A DNA stretch of 64,000 nucleotides, from assembly GCA_910592205.1 (NCBI GenBank), contig CAJVPJ010000016.1, forward strand, positions 1 to 64,000, read 5' to 3'. This stretch comes from Paraglomus occultum. Lineage: Eukaryota > Glomeromycota > Glomeromycetes > Paraglomerales > Paraglomeraceae. Below are positions 10,887 through 21,530 of the stretch, one piece after another (the first letter of the stretch is position 1; the number at the start of each line of letters is the position of its first letter). A program made the position numbers and the translations under genes. The notes below the pieces were generated by a model. That model was not told where the DNA came from. It saw nothing but the letters and a program-made list of their open reading frames with translations, and did no database searches.

Positions 10887-13800
10887 TTATTCTCTTTCTT
10901 TTTTCTCCTTATCTCTTTGTTTTTGCTTTTCTCTTTGTTCTTTTCTAGCTCTTTCTCGTTCACGAACTCTGGATTCTCGTTCTTTTCTTTCTCTCTCCTT
11001 TTTATCTTTTTCTTGCTGACTTTCCTTTTGTTTTTTCTCCCTTTCAGCTTGGAGTTCTCTTTCTCTCTGTTTTTCTCTTTCTAAGTCTTTTTCCTTTTCT
11101 CGGTCTTTTTCTTTCTCTCTTTCTAGTTCTTGCTCAGCTTGTCGTTCTAGTTCCCTTTCTTTTTCCCTCTCTTTCTCTTTTTCGAGTTCTTTTTCAAAGT
11201 CTCGTTCCGTTTCACCTTGGCTTTCTTTAATATCTTTTTCTTTATCCTCAAACTCTTTGCCTTCGTATTCTTTTTCTTCTTCTATTTCAGGTAAAGCTTC
11301 GGGGTCAGTTTCTCCAATATTAGAGTTAAATTGAGTATTTTGGTCGTCCCAAATTGGTTCATTAGCTTCTTTCACAGCAAATTCTTTTTCTTTTTCAGCT
11401 TGAATTTTCTCAAACTTGTAATTAGTGACATACCTTCCTTCGGTTTTACTTCCTAATCACATAATTAAGTTAGTATTATTATCACCTAAAACTAAGGTAA
11501 ATCCATTAGCACGAATATTAGGGAATTTTTGAATAGAAGAGCAGTGTCAAATAACATTATAATCTCCTTCGGGTAAATCATAGTCTTTTTCCCAAGATAA
11601 ACCTGCTTTTAGATTTCAGCCTGTCGAACTGGCTGCTGCTGTTCCAGGATTAACACTATTAGCATTCATATCATCAGCACATAACTCACTGAAATAGTCT
11701 TTATTTGGATTGTCTACGGGAAATATTCCCATGTGTCCTGAACTACCTCATCATTTATATCCTCTAATAGCATCGGAACTACTATTGTCAGAAGAGTTAT
11801 TTTTGCTACATCCATCCCAACCACCAATCATGGAACAAACTCACACGGCACTATTAGCTGGGACTTCTTGTTTGGTTTCTCTTTTGTCTTCTCCTGGAAT
11901 AAATTCGGTATCCTCTTCACCAATAGCCGTAGCACTATTAAAAGTATCTCCATGAGTAAAAGATTGTAAACCTTTATATTTTGGTCTTCATGGCTGAAAT
12001 AATTTATCTAGGTCATCATAAAAGAAAGTTCCTGCTCCACAAGCTCCTTTCATAGCATTATTAATGTCAAAAAATAATTCAATATTACCTTGTCAAGGTC
12101 CAACTTTGATACACTGTTTAAAAGCTGAAAAAGAACACTGAATATTTTGGATCGGACTTCGAGCCTTTTCCGTATTATTTAAGAGATTATTGTATAAAAC
12201 CTCTGAATGTTCGAACCTAATCATAAAAGGATTAGCTACACAACGATTAGCAAATTCTCAAAAGTCATAATCAAAATCCACTGTATTGCTGTAAAAAATA
12301 GAAGGTTCAACTATTCGGTGTTGACTTTTAGCTGTGGAAGCTTTTTGTCTTTTAGTTTGTTGTTCATTTTCCGATTGATCTTTATTTTGAGTTTGTTTAT
12401 CTTCGGTTTTAGCTCCTAACAATTCCCCATACTTTTTGCCAGTAATAATATCAGCTACCGAAGGAGTTCCCGTAGTTTTTTTATCTCCTTCTACTGTTTC
12501 TCCTGCTGTTTTAAAGAGACCACCGACAAAAGGGATTTTACTTCCCATTTTTAGTAATGTTCCCCCAGCTTTTTTTAAGAAACCACCAACCACGGAACCA
12601 ATTAACTGATTTAAAAAATTGGTATCGGAGATAGAACCTTTAACTTTTAATTCTCACTTGTAAAAAATATCTCGGCTTTCGAAGCAATACAATATTCCTG
12701 CTATACTACTTCGAATTAATATTCGATAACCTAATTGAAAGCCTGGACTTTTTCTTTTAACTAATAAATGCTTTAAATTGGCTGTAAATAATAACTTTTT
12801 CTGAAAGTAAAATTGAGCTGAACTGTGATTTAATAAATGAGGCTGTTCGTGATAACATTTAGGTAATTCCTCCCAAATGTATTTAGTTTTATCCTCAGGC
12901 ACTCGTCGAGGGTCAGCTGTTGGCACTCCTGCTCCGTCTTTGCCTCGATGTTGTTTGTCAACTATAAAAAGCAAAGAAGGAATTTTAACATCACTCATAA
13001 TACTATCAGTGCTAATTCCAGGATGTCATTCTTGTAATTCAATGTTCGAAGGAACCGAACAAACTAATTTCGGTGGGTCTCCATCATCCGTAATACTTTG
13101 AACCGAAACCTTTCTTAATCCTGTATTAAACAAATCCTTGGGAAAAACAGTATAAAGCAATTTAAAATCAGGTTGTCATTTGGCTACTTTTCCTTGGGTA
13201 TTATAACCAATCGAACAAGCTTTTTTATTTCGTAAGTCTCCACAAAAATCAAAACAATTATCACAAGCAGGACAGTTATTATCTCCTGTATTTTCATCTC
13301 CACTAGCATCTTTTCAATCTTCGTCATTAGGTCAATGTTCGGCTGAACTAGTAATAATTTTTCCTTCTTTATTTAAATGGTCGTTATTAATTTGAGAAGA
13401 AGTAATATTAGCTATACCTTTGCTATTCATCATATCCCCATAATTAGCTCAAATTGGGTCTTTTTCAGCTGTGATTTGGCAATAGAGATTTTTATTGTTA
13501 ATATAATCTCAACTAGTTATTCAATAAAGATTAGGATACTCAATTCCTTTTCTCCCTGCTCGTTCTTGTCTAGCTTTTCCTTCCTTATCAGCCGTATTTC
13601 TCCCAAAAAAGATAACTGTGTCAGGTCGGATAAAGTCTAATTGCTTTTTATTTTGAAAGATGATAGTTAATTGATTATTTTTGTTCCGAACAATAAAATA
13701 TTCTTGCTTATCTAAGGTTCCTCAAACATTTTCCAAGAAGTCTTTTTTTATCTCAACAAATTTATTAGGAGTGGGTAGAAATTTATAGTCTTTTTGTCAT

Positions 13801-14003
13801 CATTTTCAGCCTGTATAAATAACTAAATCACGATAATCAGGATTTTCTTTTTTCTTTCCTTTGTTAACTGTTCCTCCTCTTTCATCGATTCTATCTTCAA
13901 AAAGTCAAGGTCCTTCTCAAAATCTTTTTCTGGTTCGAATGTCCTTTAAAGTTATTAAGTTTTGGTTAGTAGTTTGTAAGACTTTTTTGTTAACTTGGTT
14001 CAT
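10887..14003 (-). CDS. Large tail-tip (phi29 gp9 tail-knob-like) protein with ER/K helix tail
   Basis: One open frame from ATG at 14003 to TAA at 10887, 1038 residues. It has many Trp and aromatic residues, a Cys-rich patch (CPACDNCFDFCGDLRNKKAC, residues about 245-265) and, near residue 475, one hydrophobic amphipathic stretch (IGSVVGGFLKKAGGTLLK, then IPFVGGLFKTAG) like the membrane-active loop of phi29 gp9. The last about 150 residues are almost only Glu, Arg, Lys and Gln, a likely single alpha helix. Its place among portal and collar genes supports a tail role. Homology to gp9 is inferred from size, order and the loop, not from clear sequence identity. Confidence 0.5.
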
Positions 14004-14037
14004 GTAGATTAGTTTCCCAATCTACTTTATTATTAAA
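14004..14037 (-). promoter_or_regulatory. Promoter-like element and leader hairpin before the tail gene
   Basis: On the minus strand an AATAATAAAGTAGATTGG element is followed by GTAGATT-(8 nt)-AATCTAC, an inverted repeat that ends one base before the ATG. No Shine-Dalgarno sequence is seen, so the hairpin may control start-codon access. A related GTAGATTGG sequence precedes the capsid-like gene. Confidence 0.45.
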
Positions 14038-14070
14038 TTTTAAGTATTTTAGTGATATTTTCACTTACTA

Positions 14071-14673
14071 TTACTCCCAATTAGCTGGTAAACTATCCTG
14101 GTATTCTTCTCTTAATTTTTCATCATCACCATAATTTAATACTCAATCAGGACTAACTTTCTTTTTATCTCTTAACCAAGTAGCATAATCAAATTCATAA
14201 GATTTTAGACCAATATTTATTCATTCTTTAACTTCGGCATAATTAAATCCTGCTTTTGTTCACTGTTCTTTTAAAGTTTCTCCTCGGGTATTTTTCCTCG
14301 TGGTTTCTAATTGAGGATGGAAGTCTTCGTGGATATTAAATCAGTCTTTATTGTCATCTTTTAGAGGTTGTTTTTTTGGTTGTTCATACTTGCTTGGTCT
14401 AGTAGTTTCTTCGGGCTTTTTATAGCCTCTTTCAGTTCAGTTTAAGATTAGTTCTTTGTATTCTTCGGGGATTTTGGTTTCTTCTCTTTCGTTTATTCCT
14501 AAATAGACTTGGTTTCCTTGACTATTTTGTAAGCAATTCAGAAAGTTATTTAAGCAATTTCAATCATCAGAAGGCTGTTGCTTGTAATCTTTTCCGAAAC
14601 TACTCCCTAACTCCATCTCCATCACTAAAAAGATAGTTTTGCCACAACATGGGCATTTAGTATATATTCTCAT
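14071..14673 (-). CDS. Phage protein with N-terminal zinc knuckle, unknown
   Basis: 200 residues from ATG at 14673, five bases after the stop of the collar/AAA+ gene. The start reads MRIYTKCPCCGKTIFL (CxxC), and only one Cys pair is evident. The rest is acidic and aromatic (DWFNIHEDFHPQLETTR; EVKEWINIGLKSYEFDYATW). No known domain recognised; its position between collar-like and tail genes suggests a virion or assembly part. Confidence 0.55.
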
Positions 14674-14677
14674 AATT

Positions 14678-17212
14678 TTATACTTCCTTCACGGGTTCTC
14701 CTCCTCATCAATATTCTTCGGGTCAATCTTCCACAAAAGGTTTTCCTGTTTCAATGTCTTTTCCGGTAATGATTTCTTTCAAAACTATTTCCTTTTCTTC
14801 ATCATCAGGGTCTTTAATAGTTCTCTTTTCAATTCCGATTCTTTTGGTTAAGGTTAAATGTCTTGCTTCTTCATTAATATGGTAGGTTAGTTTAATTATT
14901 CCACTTTCTTTTTTCTTATAATCTTCTATTGGGGTTTCATAAATCTCATCATAATCAGCTAAATCCTCTAATTCTCCACTTAATCCTTTGACTTCTAATC
15001 CTACTAAAAATAACATTACCTTCTGTAAATTATTCATTCCTCCTCGGATACCCCAAGTTTCAGTAATACACATCTCTAAAAACTTCTCACTAATTCTATC
15101 TCGTAATTTAGCAATTCCATAAGTTCGACAGTAGATAGTGGAAATAATACTTAAAATCTTTTTCCTTTGTTCTCAGGTTAAGAGTTCAATGTTCACTGGT
15201 TCTCCTCTGTCTTGGACAAACTGAGGCACTTTTTCTAACCAATTGGCCGTTAAAAGAATTATGGCTTGACTAATATCCAAATTAAAGTTAAAGTATTTAT
15301 CTAGGAAAGTATAATTTAACTCTCGATCAGCAATCTTCCCAATTACATTTAAAATATCTTCCCGAGAAGCTTTTTCGAATTCGTCTAGTAAAATAACAGG
15401 ACTTCGGCTTCGATAAGCTTTTTTCTTGGTTTTTCTAATGTCTTTATTTTCATTTTGCCTTCGTTCATTATCAGCTTTTCAGTCAGCTATTTCTTCTTCT
15501 AACTTCTCAATTCTTTCTTCTTCTCATTCCGTAATAGTTTGGGGTTTTCTTTCTACCTCAATTACTTTCTGATCATCAGTTCCTTCATTAATAACTTCTT
15601 TTCTAGTCTTAATTTCTTGGATTTCTCTTTCTAAGTCTTCAATAGTAATTTCAGCCAAAAAACTCCTTTCCACAAAAGCTTCCATCATTTTTCCGTAATT
15701 GGCAGATTGTAAGGTTGCCCTTTTGCCTTCTAATTCTCCTCCGTCGTCCATTCCTCCGACATTGATAATTTGGATCGGTCTTTTTAAGGCTTGGGCTAGT
15801 CTTTGAGAGATTTCACTTTTTCCTACTCCTGGCTTGCCTAATAAAACATAAAAGATTTGGGGTAATCTTACTCCTTGCTTCCGAAAATGTTCAGCTGTTT
15901 GTAAAGCCTCATGTCAAGTGCTTTTAAATTCGTTAAAACCAATCACTCTCCCTTCTCAATCAGGAGGAGTTCCCATGATTTTCTCAAATTCACTTAAAGG
16001 AGGTCAATAAGGTTCTCGGTAAAAAGTATCTAATAAAGTTTCACAGAGTTCTAATCGGGCTTGGTCGGTTTCATCTTTGTTGGATTTCTTGTCAATTCGT
16101 TTTTTATATCGATACAATCTCTCTAAATACCAAGTAGGCATAATTGGTTGCTCTTGTTCGTTATAGATTTCTTGCCATTCGTCAAAAGATAAATCAGCAT
16201 CCGTGTCTTTCACTCTCGGAAGTTTGGTTTTTCCTTTCTTTTCTTCTTCCCTCTGTTTAATTTCTTCTCGGGTGATATAATCTCAACTTCAAGTTTGAGA
16301 ATTGAATACAAATTCTCCTTGGGGAATTCAGACTGTATGGAATAAATAAGAAAAGTCAGTCAAGTCTTCTAAATCACTTTCCACTAAACTATAACTAGGT
16401 ATTATCCGAGCTAACTGCTGAATAAGAATAGGTTGCTCTTGGGTGTAAATAGTTTTGTCAATAATGCCATGGTCAGTTTCTTTACTATCCTCTTTGGTTC
16501 GGTCGGTTTTGTGAGAATAATCTTTGTTTCGGCTTTTGCCTGTTCGTTTATTTCAATTGGGATTGATAATTTTGTTGGGCTTGTTATCTTCTCCTAGAAC
16601 TGGGTTGCCATCTTTATCTTTTTCTATGCCAATATAACCAGTGTCAACATTGGTTTCCGTAGCTAACCAATCAGCTCGTCCTTGATATTCTCCTGGGGTA
16701 ATTGAACCATATTCACCACCTAATAAGTCAATGGTTTGGTAAGGTCGTTCTTTGTTAGTTATTCGTTGACTATCTCTTCTTTCTTCTTTATCAAAAGTAT
16801 TAGTATTAATAGTCCTATCAAAATCACCTGTAATATTCTTGTTAGCATCATAATATTTAGTTCGATCATCTCGGATATATTCGGTAGTTTTTAACTCCAC
16901 TAACCTATTTAACTCTAAACTAACATGAGCAAAAATATTATTCCACAATCTTTCTCTTTTTTGGAGAGTAAAAAATCGAGCTACTATGCCACTTCATAAT
17001 TTTGATAAAAAGATTTCAGACTGGTTATAATGAATATTCAGCTTTCATCTATCGTAAACACAGTAAACAAAAACATAAAAAAGAGCTTCCTCCTCATTAT
17101 CATTAATTAAATTAGCCTTTTCTACTACTTTCCGTGCTTCATTATAAAAATCTTCAAATTCGGGAAAGTGGTGAAGAATAGTTTTTTGTTCTAAAAGTAA
17201 ATCAGTAGTCAT
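14678..17212 (-). CDS. Fusion of a phage collar-like N-terminus with a Lon-type AAA+ ATPase
   Basis: A single frame without TAA or TAG from ATG at 17212 to 14678, 844 residues. Residues 1-330 resemble phi29-type lower-collar proteins in position and style (ERLWNNIFAHVSLELNRL, polar N/T/D-rich middle). Residues about 430-760 are AAA+: LGKPGVGKSEIS (Walker A), IINVGGMDDGGELEGKRATL (compare ISLGG..D..E.RGHRRTY of Lon), a charged insert, SPVILLDEFEKA (Walker B), then LDKYFNFDLDISQAIILLTAN as in Lon. No Lon protease domain (no PKDGPSAG) follows. A motor or remodelling role in virion assembly is inferred; the fusion is unusual. Confidence 0.65.
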
Positions 17213-17218
17213 AATAGT

Positions 17219-17614
17219 TTAAAAATATTTCTTGTCTCTGGGACAATAACAGTCAAATTCAGGAGTGTTTATATCTCATCTATCCCTTCCTGAGCTAAAT
17301 CGAGGACAATAAAAGTTCTCTTTTTTAGCTCGGGCATAAGAACAATAAGAACATAATCGGCTAATATCTCGGCTATCTCTTTTATCAGGCATGTTTTTTA
17401 CATGGGCATAGATGGGTTGACCTTCTTTTTGTTTATGGCAAAATTCACAGGTAAAAGTTGAAGGCTGAGGTTGGGCTTTTTTAGCTGTCTGTTCCATTTT
17501 ATCCACACATTCTAAACAATATTCTTTTCCGTCAGGAGTTTTTAATTGGAGAAATTCCGTGCTTCATTCTAATTGGCAATTAGCACAAGTAAATAATTGT
17601 TCTTTATTTTCCAT
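17219..17614 (-). CDS. Double zinc-knuckle phage protein
   Basis: 131 residues from ATG at 17614, overlapping the stop of the upstream gene by 11 bp. CxxC pairs: CANC, CLEC, CEFC, CSYC and CYCP, enough for two zinc sites. The middle has TFTCEFCHKQKEGQPIYAHV. No catalytic motif seen; a nucleic-acid- or protein-binding role is possible. Confidence 0.55.
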
Positions 17615-17867
17615 GATTGTTTAATCCTTCCTTTAATTCAGCTACTTGTTTTTGTAATTCAGCAATATCCCTTTTCTCTTTACCATTTACTCGTTCTACT
17701 TCGGCTAATTCTTTTTTGATAGCTTGATTTTCTTTTTTTAGTTTGATTTGGTCTTTTTTCATTGATATCGTATAACCAGCAAAAATAGCTAGGGAGATAA
17801 CATTAGCTACTATTGCCGTTAGGGCTAATTTTCCTAAAAATAAAGCAATTTCACAACATCCTACCAT
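17604..17867 (-). CDS. Small membrane/coiled-coil phage protein
   Basis: 87 residues: a hydrophobic N-terminal segment (LGKLALTAIVANVISLAI) followed by a Lys/Glu coiled coil. This shape occurs in phage spanin- or holin-associated proteins, but the sequence does not prove lysis function. It lies directly after the portal gene (4-bp gap). Confidence 0.5.
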   Translation of the reverse strand: MVGCCEIALFLGKLALTAIVANVISLAIFAGYTISMKKDQIKLKKENQAIKKELAEVERVNGKEKRDIAELQKQVAELKEGLNNHGK

Positions 17868-17871
17868 AATA

Positions 17872-18807
17872 TTATCCTCCTATCTTTCCGTATTTGAAGT
17901 TATAACTCCCTTTTCCTTCTTCAAATATTCGGTTATATTCTTTAATAGATTTCAGTAGTAATCGGTAAATCTTTTTCTCATTAGCATCAAAATTGGCTTG
18001 ACTAGAAAAGACTTCACTGACACTGGCTCTTTCTTCTTTTTCTTGTAAAGTATCATGCCTTATTCCGTAAGCTCTTTCCATATTAGTCCAAACAAACTTA
18101 AAATCCCTAATCATATAAGCTCTTTGGTCAGTAGTAGGTTCATGTAATTCAGCCTTAATTTGGTGAGGAGCAATTCCCATTTTTCCTTCCTTGGGATTAG
18201 CTTTCTGGGATTTAGGTAAACACATAAAAAAGAAAGGTCTTTTTTCAAAACTTTTAGTTAATAGCTTAACATCTCCATCATCAGGTCATTCAGGTAAGGT
18301 AAACCGAATACCTCGTTCACTAATCACTAAATCTCGTTCCATTTTGTTTAGTAAGTTAGCTAATCGTTTAGTTCAAAATTCTATTCCTGCTAAATGAGAA
18401 GTCCCTTTTTTATTAAACCTGAAAATGACATACTTTTCTACTTCTTTACCATCTAAAACTTCTTGACTGTTATCTAATAATTGAAATTCTAAATTAATGG
18501 GTTCTTTTAGTAAGTTTTCTTTGACTTTTTCTTCTTTTTCTTGACTGGCTTTATTTTTAGGGATAGCTAAAAATTTTTCTTTGGTATCAGGATATTCAAT
18601 AATAGCAATCTCTCCTCGGGTAATAGCTTCTTCAATTATTTCGTCAAAATATTCTAACAAAGAACCTTCACCTGTTAAATGAGCATTACCAATCAAGCAA
18701 TTAGTCAGGTAATTTTTGGTTTGATTAATAAAAGTAGAATAATCACTTTCTACCGAAGATAAATCGAACATTTCTTTGGTTATTTTGCCGTCTCAATTAT
18801 TTGTCAT
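17872..18807 (-). CDS. Portal (head-tail connector) protein, phi29 gp10-like
   Basis: 311 residues from ATG at 18807; phi29 gp10 has 309. The N-terminal half carries EIAIIEYPDTKEKFLAIP and EFWTKRLANLLNKMERDLV. Near the C-terminus KEERASVSEVFSSQANFDAN matches the conserved KKERL..DEV..N of phi29-type connectors. In the phage a dodecamer would form the DNA channel bound by the gp16-like ATPase. Gene order scaffold - capsid - coiled coil - portal supports the call. Confidence 0.6.
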
Positions 18808-18834
18808 AGTTATTTCTTTTTCTTTTTTCTTGGT

Positions 18835-19632
18835 TTACTTTTGTCATCATCATTTTTTTCCTGTCTCGGAATTATCGTCTCTCTCTCTCTCTCTCTCTGC
18901 TATTTGTTGTAAAAGAGAGTAGAGGCCATTAAAATCAATAGTTTCATAATCCTTAGCACTTGGGTCAAAAAGAAGGTTAATTTGTCTTAATTGGTTTTGA
19001 TTATTACTTTCAGTTTCTAATAATTCACTTTCTTTTTCTCCTACTGTCTTTAATAAGTCTCCTTTATCTAACTTCAAGGCTCTAATTTCTTGGTCTTTAT
19101 CTTTCTCTTTTTCTCTTAATTTGGCTAGTTCTTTTTCTAAATTAGGAAAAGTTTGGGAGTAATAGTCAACTGTATTCTGTAATTGTTCGATATCTGTTTT
19201 AGATAATTCGGTTTGAGTTTCCTTGTCTCCTCTGGTTCGGAATAGGTATTTTTCTAAATTCTTAACCTTTTGGATTTCTTTATTCAGAGTTAAGTTCAAT
19301 TTTTCCTTATCCTGATTTCACTTGGTTTCTAATTCAGTTAATAATCTTTCAGCCTCTTTTTTACCTTTTAGTTTTTGTTTGGCTAAATTAAGTAATTGAG
19401 TTTCCAAAGCATTAATTTTTGTTTGGTAAGCCTGATTGTATTCTTTAACCTGAATTAATTCCTCATTAATTTCTTGGTAGTCTTGGCCAGTTTGGGCTAA
19501 TTGCTCTTTTAATTGGTTATTTTCAGTTTGGAGGAGTTTGTTTTCTTGTTCTAACTTCCTCCTAATAACTGGTTTAGTCAAAATCCCTGAACTTTGCCGA
19601 GCCTTATTCCATCATTCACCATAGTAGTTCAT
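18835..19632 (-). CDS. Coiled-coil phage protein with CT microsatellite near its C-terminus
   Basis: 265 residues from ATG at 19632; starts MNYYGEWWNKARQSSG and is almost wholly heptad coiled coil (KLEQENKLLQTENNQLKEQL). Near the end a (CT)10 repeat on the plus strand encodes Glu-Arg alternation. In the present frame the last residues are three consecutive TGA-coded Trp; one extra CT unit, or one base less in the following A7 run, would instead give a tail of Asp then Lys/Arg. It lies between capsid-like and portal genes, where phi29 has its head fibre gene; no similarity to that is claimed. Confidence 0.6.
18878..18898. repeat. CT microsatellite, 10 units, inside a coding region
   Basis: A preceding T plus (CT)10. 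The reading frame downstream of it determines two quite different C-termini of the coiled-coil protein. Confidence 0.85.
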
Positions 19633-19644
19633 AAGCACATATTA

Positions 19645-20622
19645 TTATTTCTTCTTTCAAGCCAAGGCATTAAAAGCTGTAATAAATCCTCCGTGAATAA
19701 CAGGGTTTAAGAAAAATCATTGATTACCATTTTCAGGTTCTTCTTTATAACGGAAGCCTTTATTATCTTTGCCTTTTTCGTTTTTTCTCCTTCGGTAAAG
19801 TTGTAAGCATCTTTCATCAAAGACTAACATACCATAACCATTTGGTAAATTATCTTCAAGCACATTTTCTTTCCCAAATCTTTTTTCTAAATCTAAGGCT
19901 GGAAAGTTAACGTTTTCCGAATAGCCACCGATATCAATGGTATTTTTCACGGAACTGTCTAAAAGACAAATCATTTTTTTATAACTCCGAATTTTAGTTT
20001 CCATCGGTTCATAACCTTTGGTTTTGTCGTCGGGGTCCTTTTGATAACCTTTGTTGAAGTTCTTGCTTTTCTTTTTTAAAATAGAAGAACCATTAAATAA
20101 GGCTTGTAAGATTTTAATCGGGTCTTTTCAAAAGTCTTCGTCTTCTTCGTATAAATTACCTTTTTTGGTAGTGTCATCATAAGCAACAAAATTATCATCA
20201 TTACAGATTAATTGAGGTATCTTTTCCTCTAATCTTAATTCAATATTTTCAGCTGTTTGTTCGATTAAGGTGTTGGTAAAATCTTTACAAGCTGCTTCAC
20301 TCTCCAAAGCTTCCACAAATCTTTCTTCATTGGTTAATTCATATTCCACGGTATCCATTAATCTTGGTAAATGGAAAGGAATACAATTGACTTCTCTTTT
20401 GAAGTCATTGCCTTTATGAATAGATAAATCAGGTCTTCAATCAGGTCCGTTTTTAGGTCAAGTAAGTAAGAAACGAACTGCTCGTCCGTCTACTTCAATG
20501 TTGCTAGTTCGGAAGAAACGAACCCAGACATTATCTTCATCCGTTTCTAACATCTTAAAAGTTCGGTCGTAGCAAACTTTATTTTCTAATACTTTTAAAT
20601 AGTCGTTTTTTTCAATTGTCAT
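19645..20622 (-). CDS. Probable major capsid protein of a phi29-like phage
   Basis: ATG at 20622 gives 325 residues; an in-frame TTG at 20643 is an alternative. It follows the scaffold-like gene. Conserved-looking parts are MICLLDSSVKNTIDIGGY, ENVLEDNLPNGYGMLVFDER and FFLNPVIHGGFITAFNAL, which fit the late beta-rich half of HK97-fold capsid proteins (a short hydrophobic 'LLDSS' strand and a later 'G.LVFDER' strand). Its own promoter-like leader lies at 20644-20680. The call depends mainly on order and length; no unique capsid motif exists to prove it. Confidence 0.5.
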
Positions 20623-20643
20623 ATATTTAGGTTGGATTTCCAA

Positions 20644-20780
20644 TCTAACTTTTTAACAATCTACTTTATTATATATTTTTACACCAATCTACTTTTTTTA
20701 TTTGCTCAGCTGAACAAATCCGACCTTACCTTTTTAATTTGTAAGGCCCAGAAGTAGATTGGAAAAAACTGGGCCAAATA
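20644..20780 (-). promoter_or_regulatory. Leader region of the capsid-like gene with repeated GTAGATTGG elements
   Basis: On the minus strand GTAGATTG-like sequences occur four times, one inside an inverted repeat GGCCCAG/CTGGGCC that spans 20748-20778. The AATAAAGTAGATTG form at 20657-20680 also precedes the tail gene. Likely a late promoter with structured leader, and possibly a terminator for the scaffold-like gene. Confidence 0.45.
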
Positions 20781-21065
20781 TTATTTACCAAACAAAACAT
20801 TTAATAAATTGTTCTGCTCTCTTTGGGTTTTTCTTTCTAATTCTTTTTCTCTTAAACCTTCCAGAGTTTTCTTTTCTAATTTTTCTTTTAACTTCACATT
20901 TTCCTCTTCAATATCTATTCTTTTTTGCTTTTCTCTTAAATAAGCTTTGGAATTATCATCAGCCAATTTTAAGGCATCTTTTCACTTGGTTTCTAATTGT
21001 TGAGTAGTTTTTTCAATTTCCTCCACTTTGGAAGTTTCGTTTAGTTCTTGATTTTCGTTATTCAT
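20781..21065 (-). CDS. Scaffold-like coiled-coil protein (phi29 gp7-like by size and position)
   Basis: 94 residues from ATG at 21065, almost all charged helix (KRIDIEEENVKLKEKLEKKT). phi29 gp7, the assembly scaffold, is 98 residues and is encoded just before the capsid gene, as here. Sequence similarity cannot be claimed for such a low-complexity helix; the call rests on length and order. Confidence 0.4.
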
Positions 21066-21066
21066 A

Positions 21067-21237
21067 TTATTTTTTCTCTCTAATTAATTCTTTATAGGTA
21101 TTGTGGCTCTTGCCAATTAGTTTGATTTTCTGGTCATTCTCCACTAATCAAATTTCTTGAATAGTTTCGGTGATTTTCTCTCTTTTGCTGTTTTTGTCTT
21201 TTCAAAAGTCATTAATAGTTAAAGGTTTTTCCGTCAC
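21067..21237 (-). CDS. Small phage protein, unknown
   Basis: A GTG start at 21237 gives 56 residues (MTEKPLTINDFWKDKNSK..., ending ELIREKK). There is no ATG in frame. It ends two bases before the scaffold-like start, so the two are likely co-translated. No domain recognised. Confidence 0.45.
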
Positions 21238-21299
21238 AGTTTTTTGGCTATATATTATTGTTTTAAGTAGTTTGGAGAGAAGGGATTACAGCCTTTTAA

Positions 21300-21311
21300 C
21301 AGCTAATATAT
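21300..21311. promoter_or_regulatory. Palindromic motif GCTAATATATTA, copy 3
   Basis: Third copy of the 12-mer, in the gap between the gene ending at 21333 and the one starting at 21237, consistent with a role at transcript boundaries. Confidence 0.35.
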
Positions 21312-21332
21312 TAGGTAGCAAAAAAAGGCTTT

Positions 21333-21527
21333 TTAACTATTTTTTTCTAATCACTTTTCCGTAAGCTTTTTTTCTTTTTCATAGTTTTTGATTTCTTTTT
21401 CGTTTTGGTCTAGTTTTCTTTGTAAAAATTTCCGTTGAGAATTAAGTTTATAAAGTTGGTTATTCACAAAACGGACATATTCTTTCTTTTGTTTGATTTC
21501 TAATTTCTTTTTTTCTTCTTTAACCAT
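21333..21527 (-). CDS. Small basic helical phage protein
   Basis: 64 residues from ATG at 21527, rich in Lys, Glu and Gln (MVKEEKKKLEIKQKKEYV; KLTEKWLEKNS). It starts three bases after the primase-polymerase stop. No motif recognised. Confidence 0.45.
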
Positions 21528-21530
21528 AAA

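Noticed and set aside
14678-17212. A complete Lon protease in the phage
   Set aside because: The AAA+ part is Lon-like, but no protease domain with the Ser-Lys dyad follows and the N-terminus differs.
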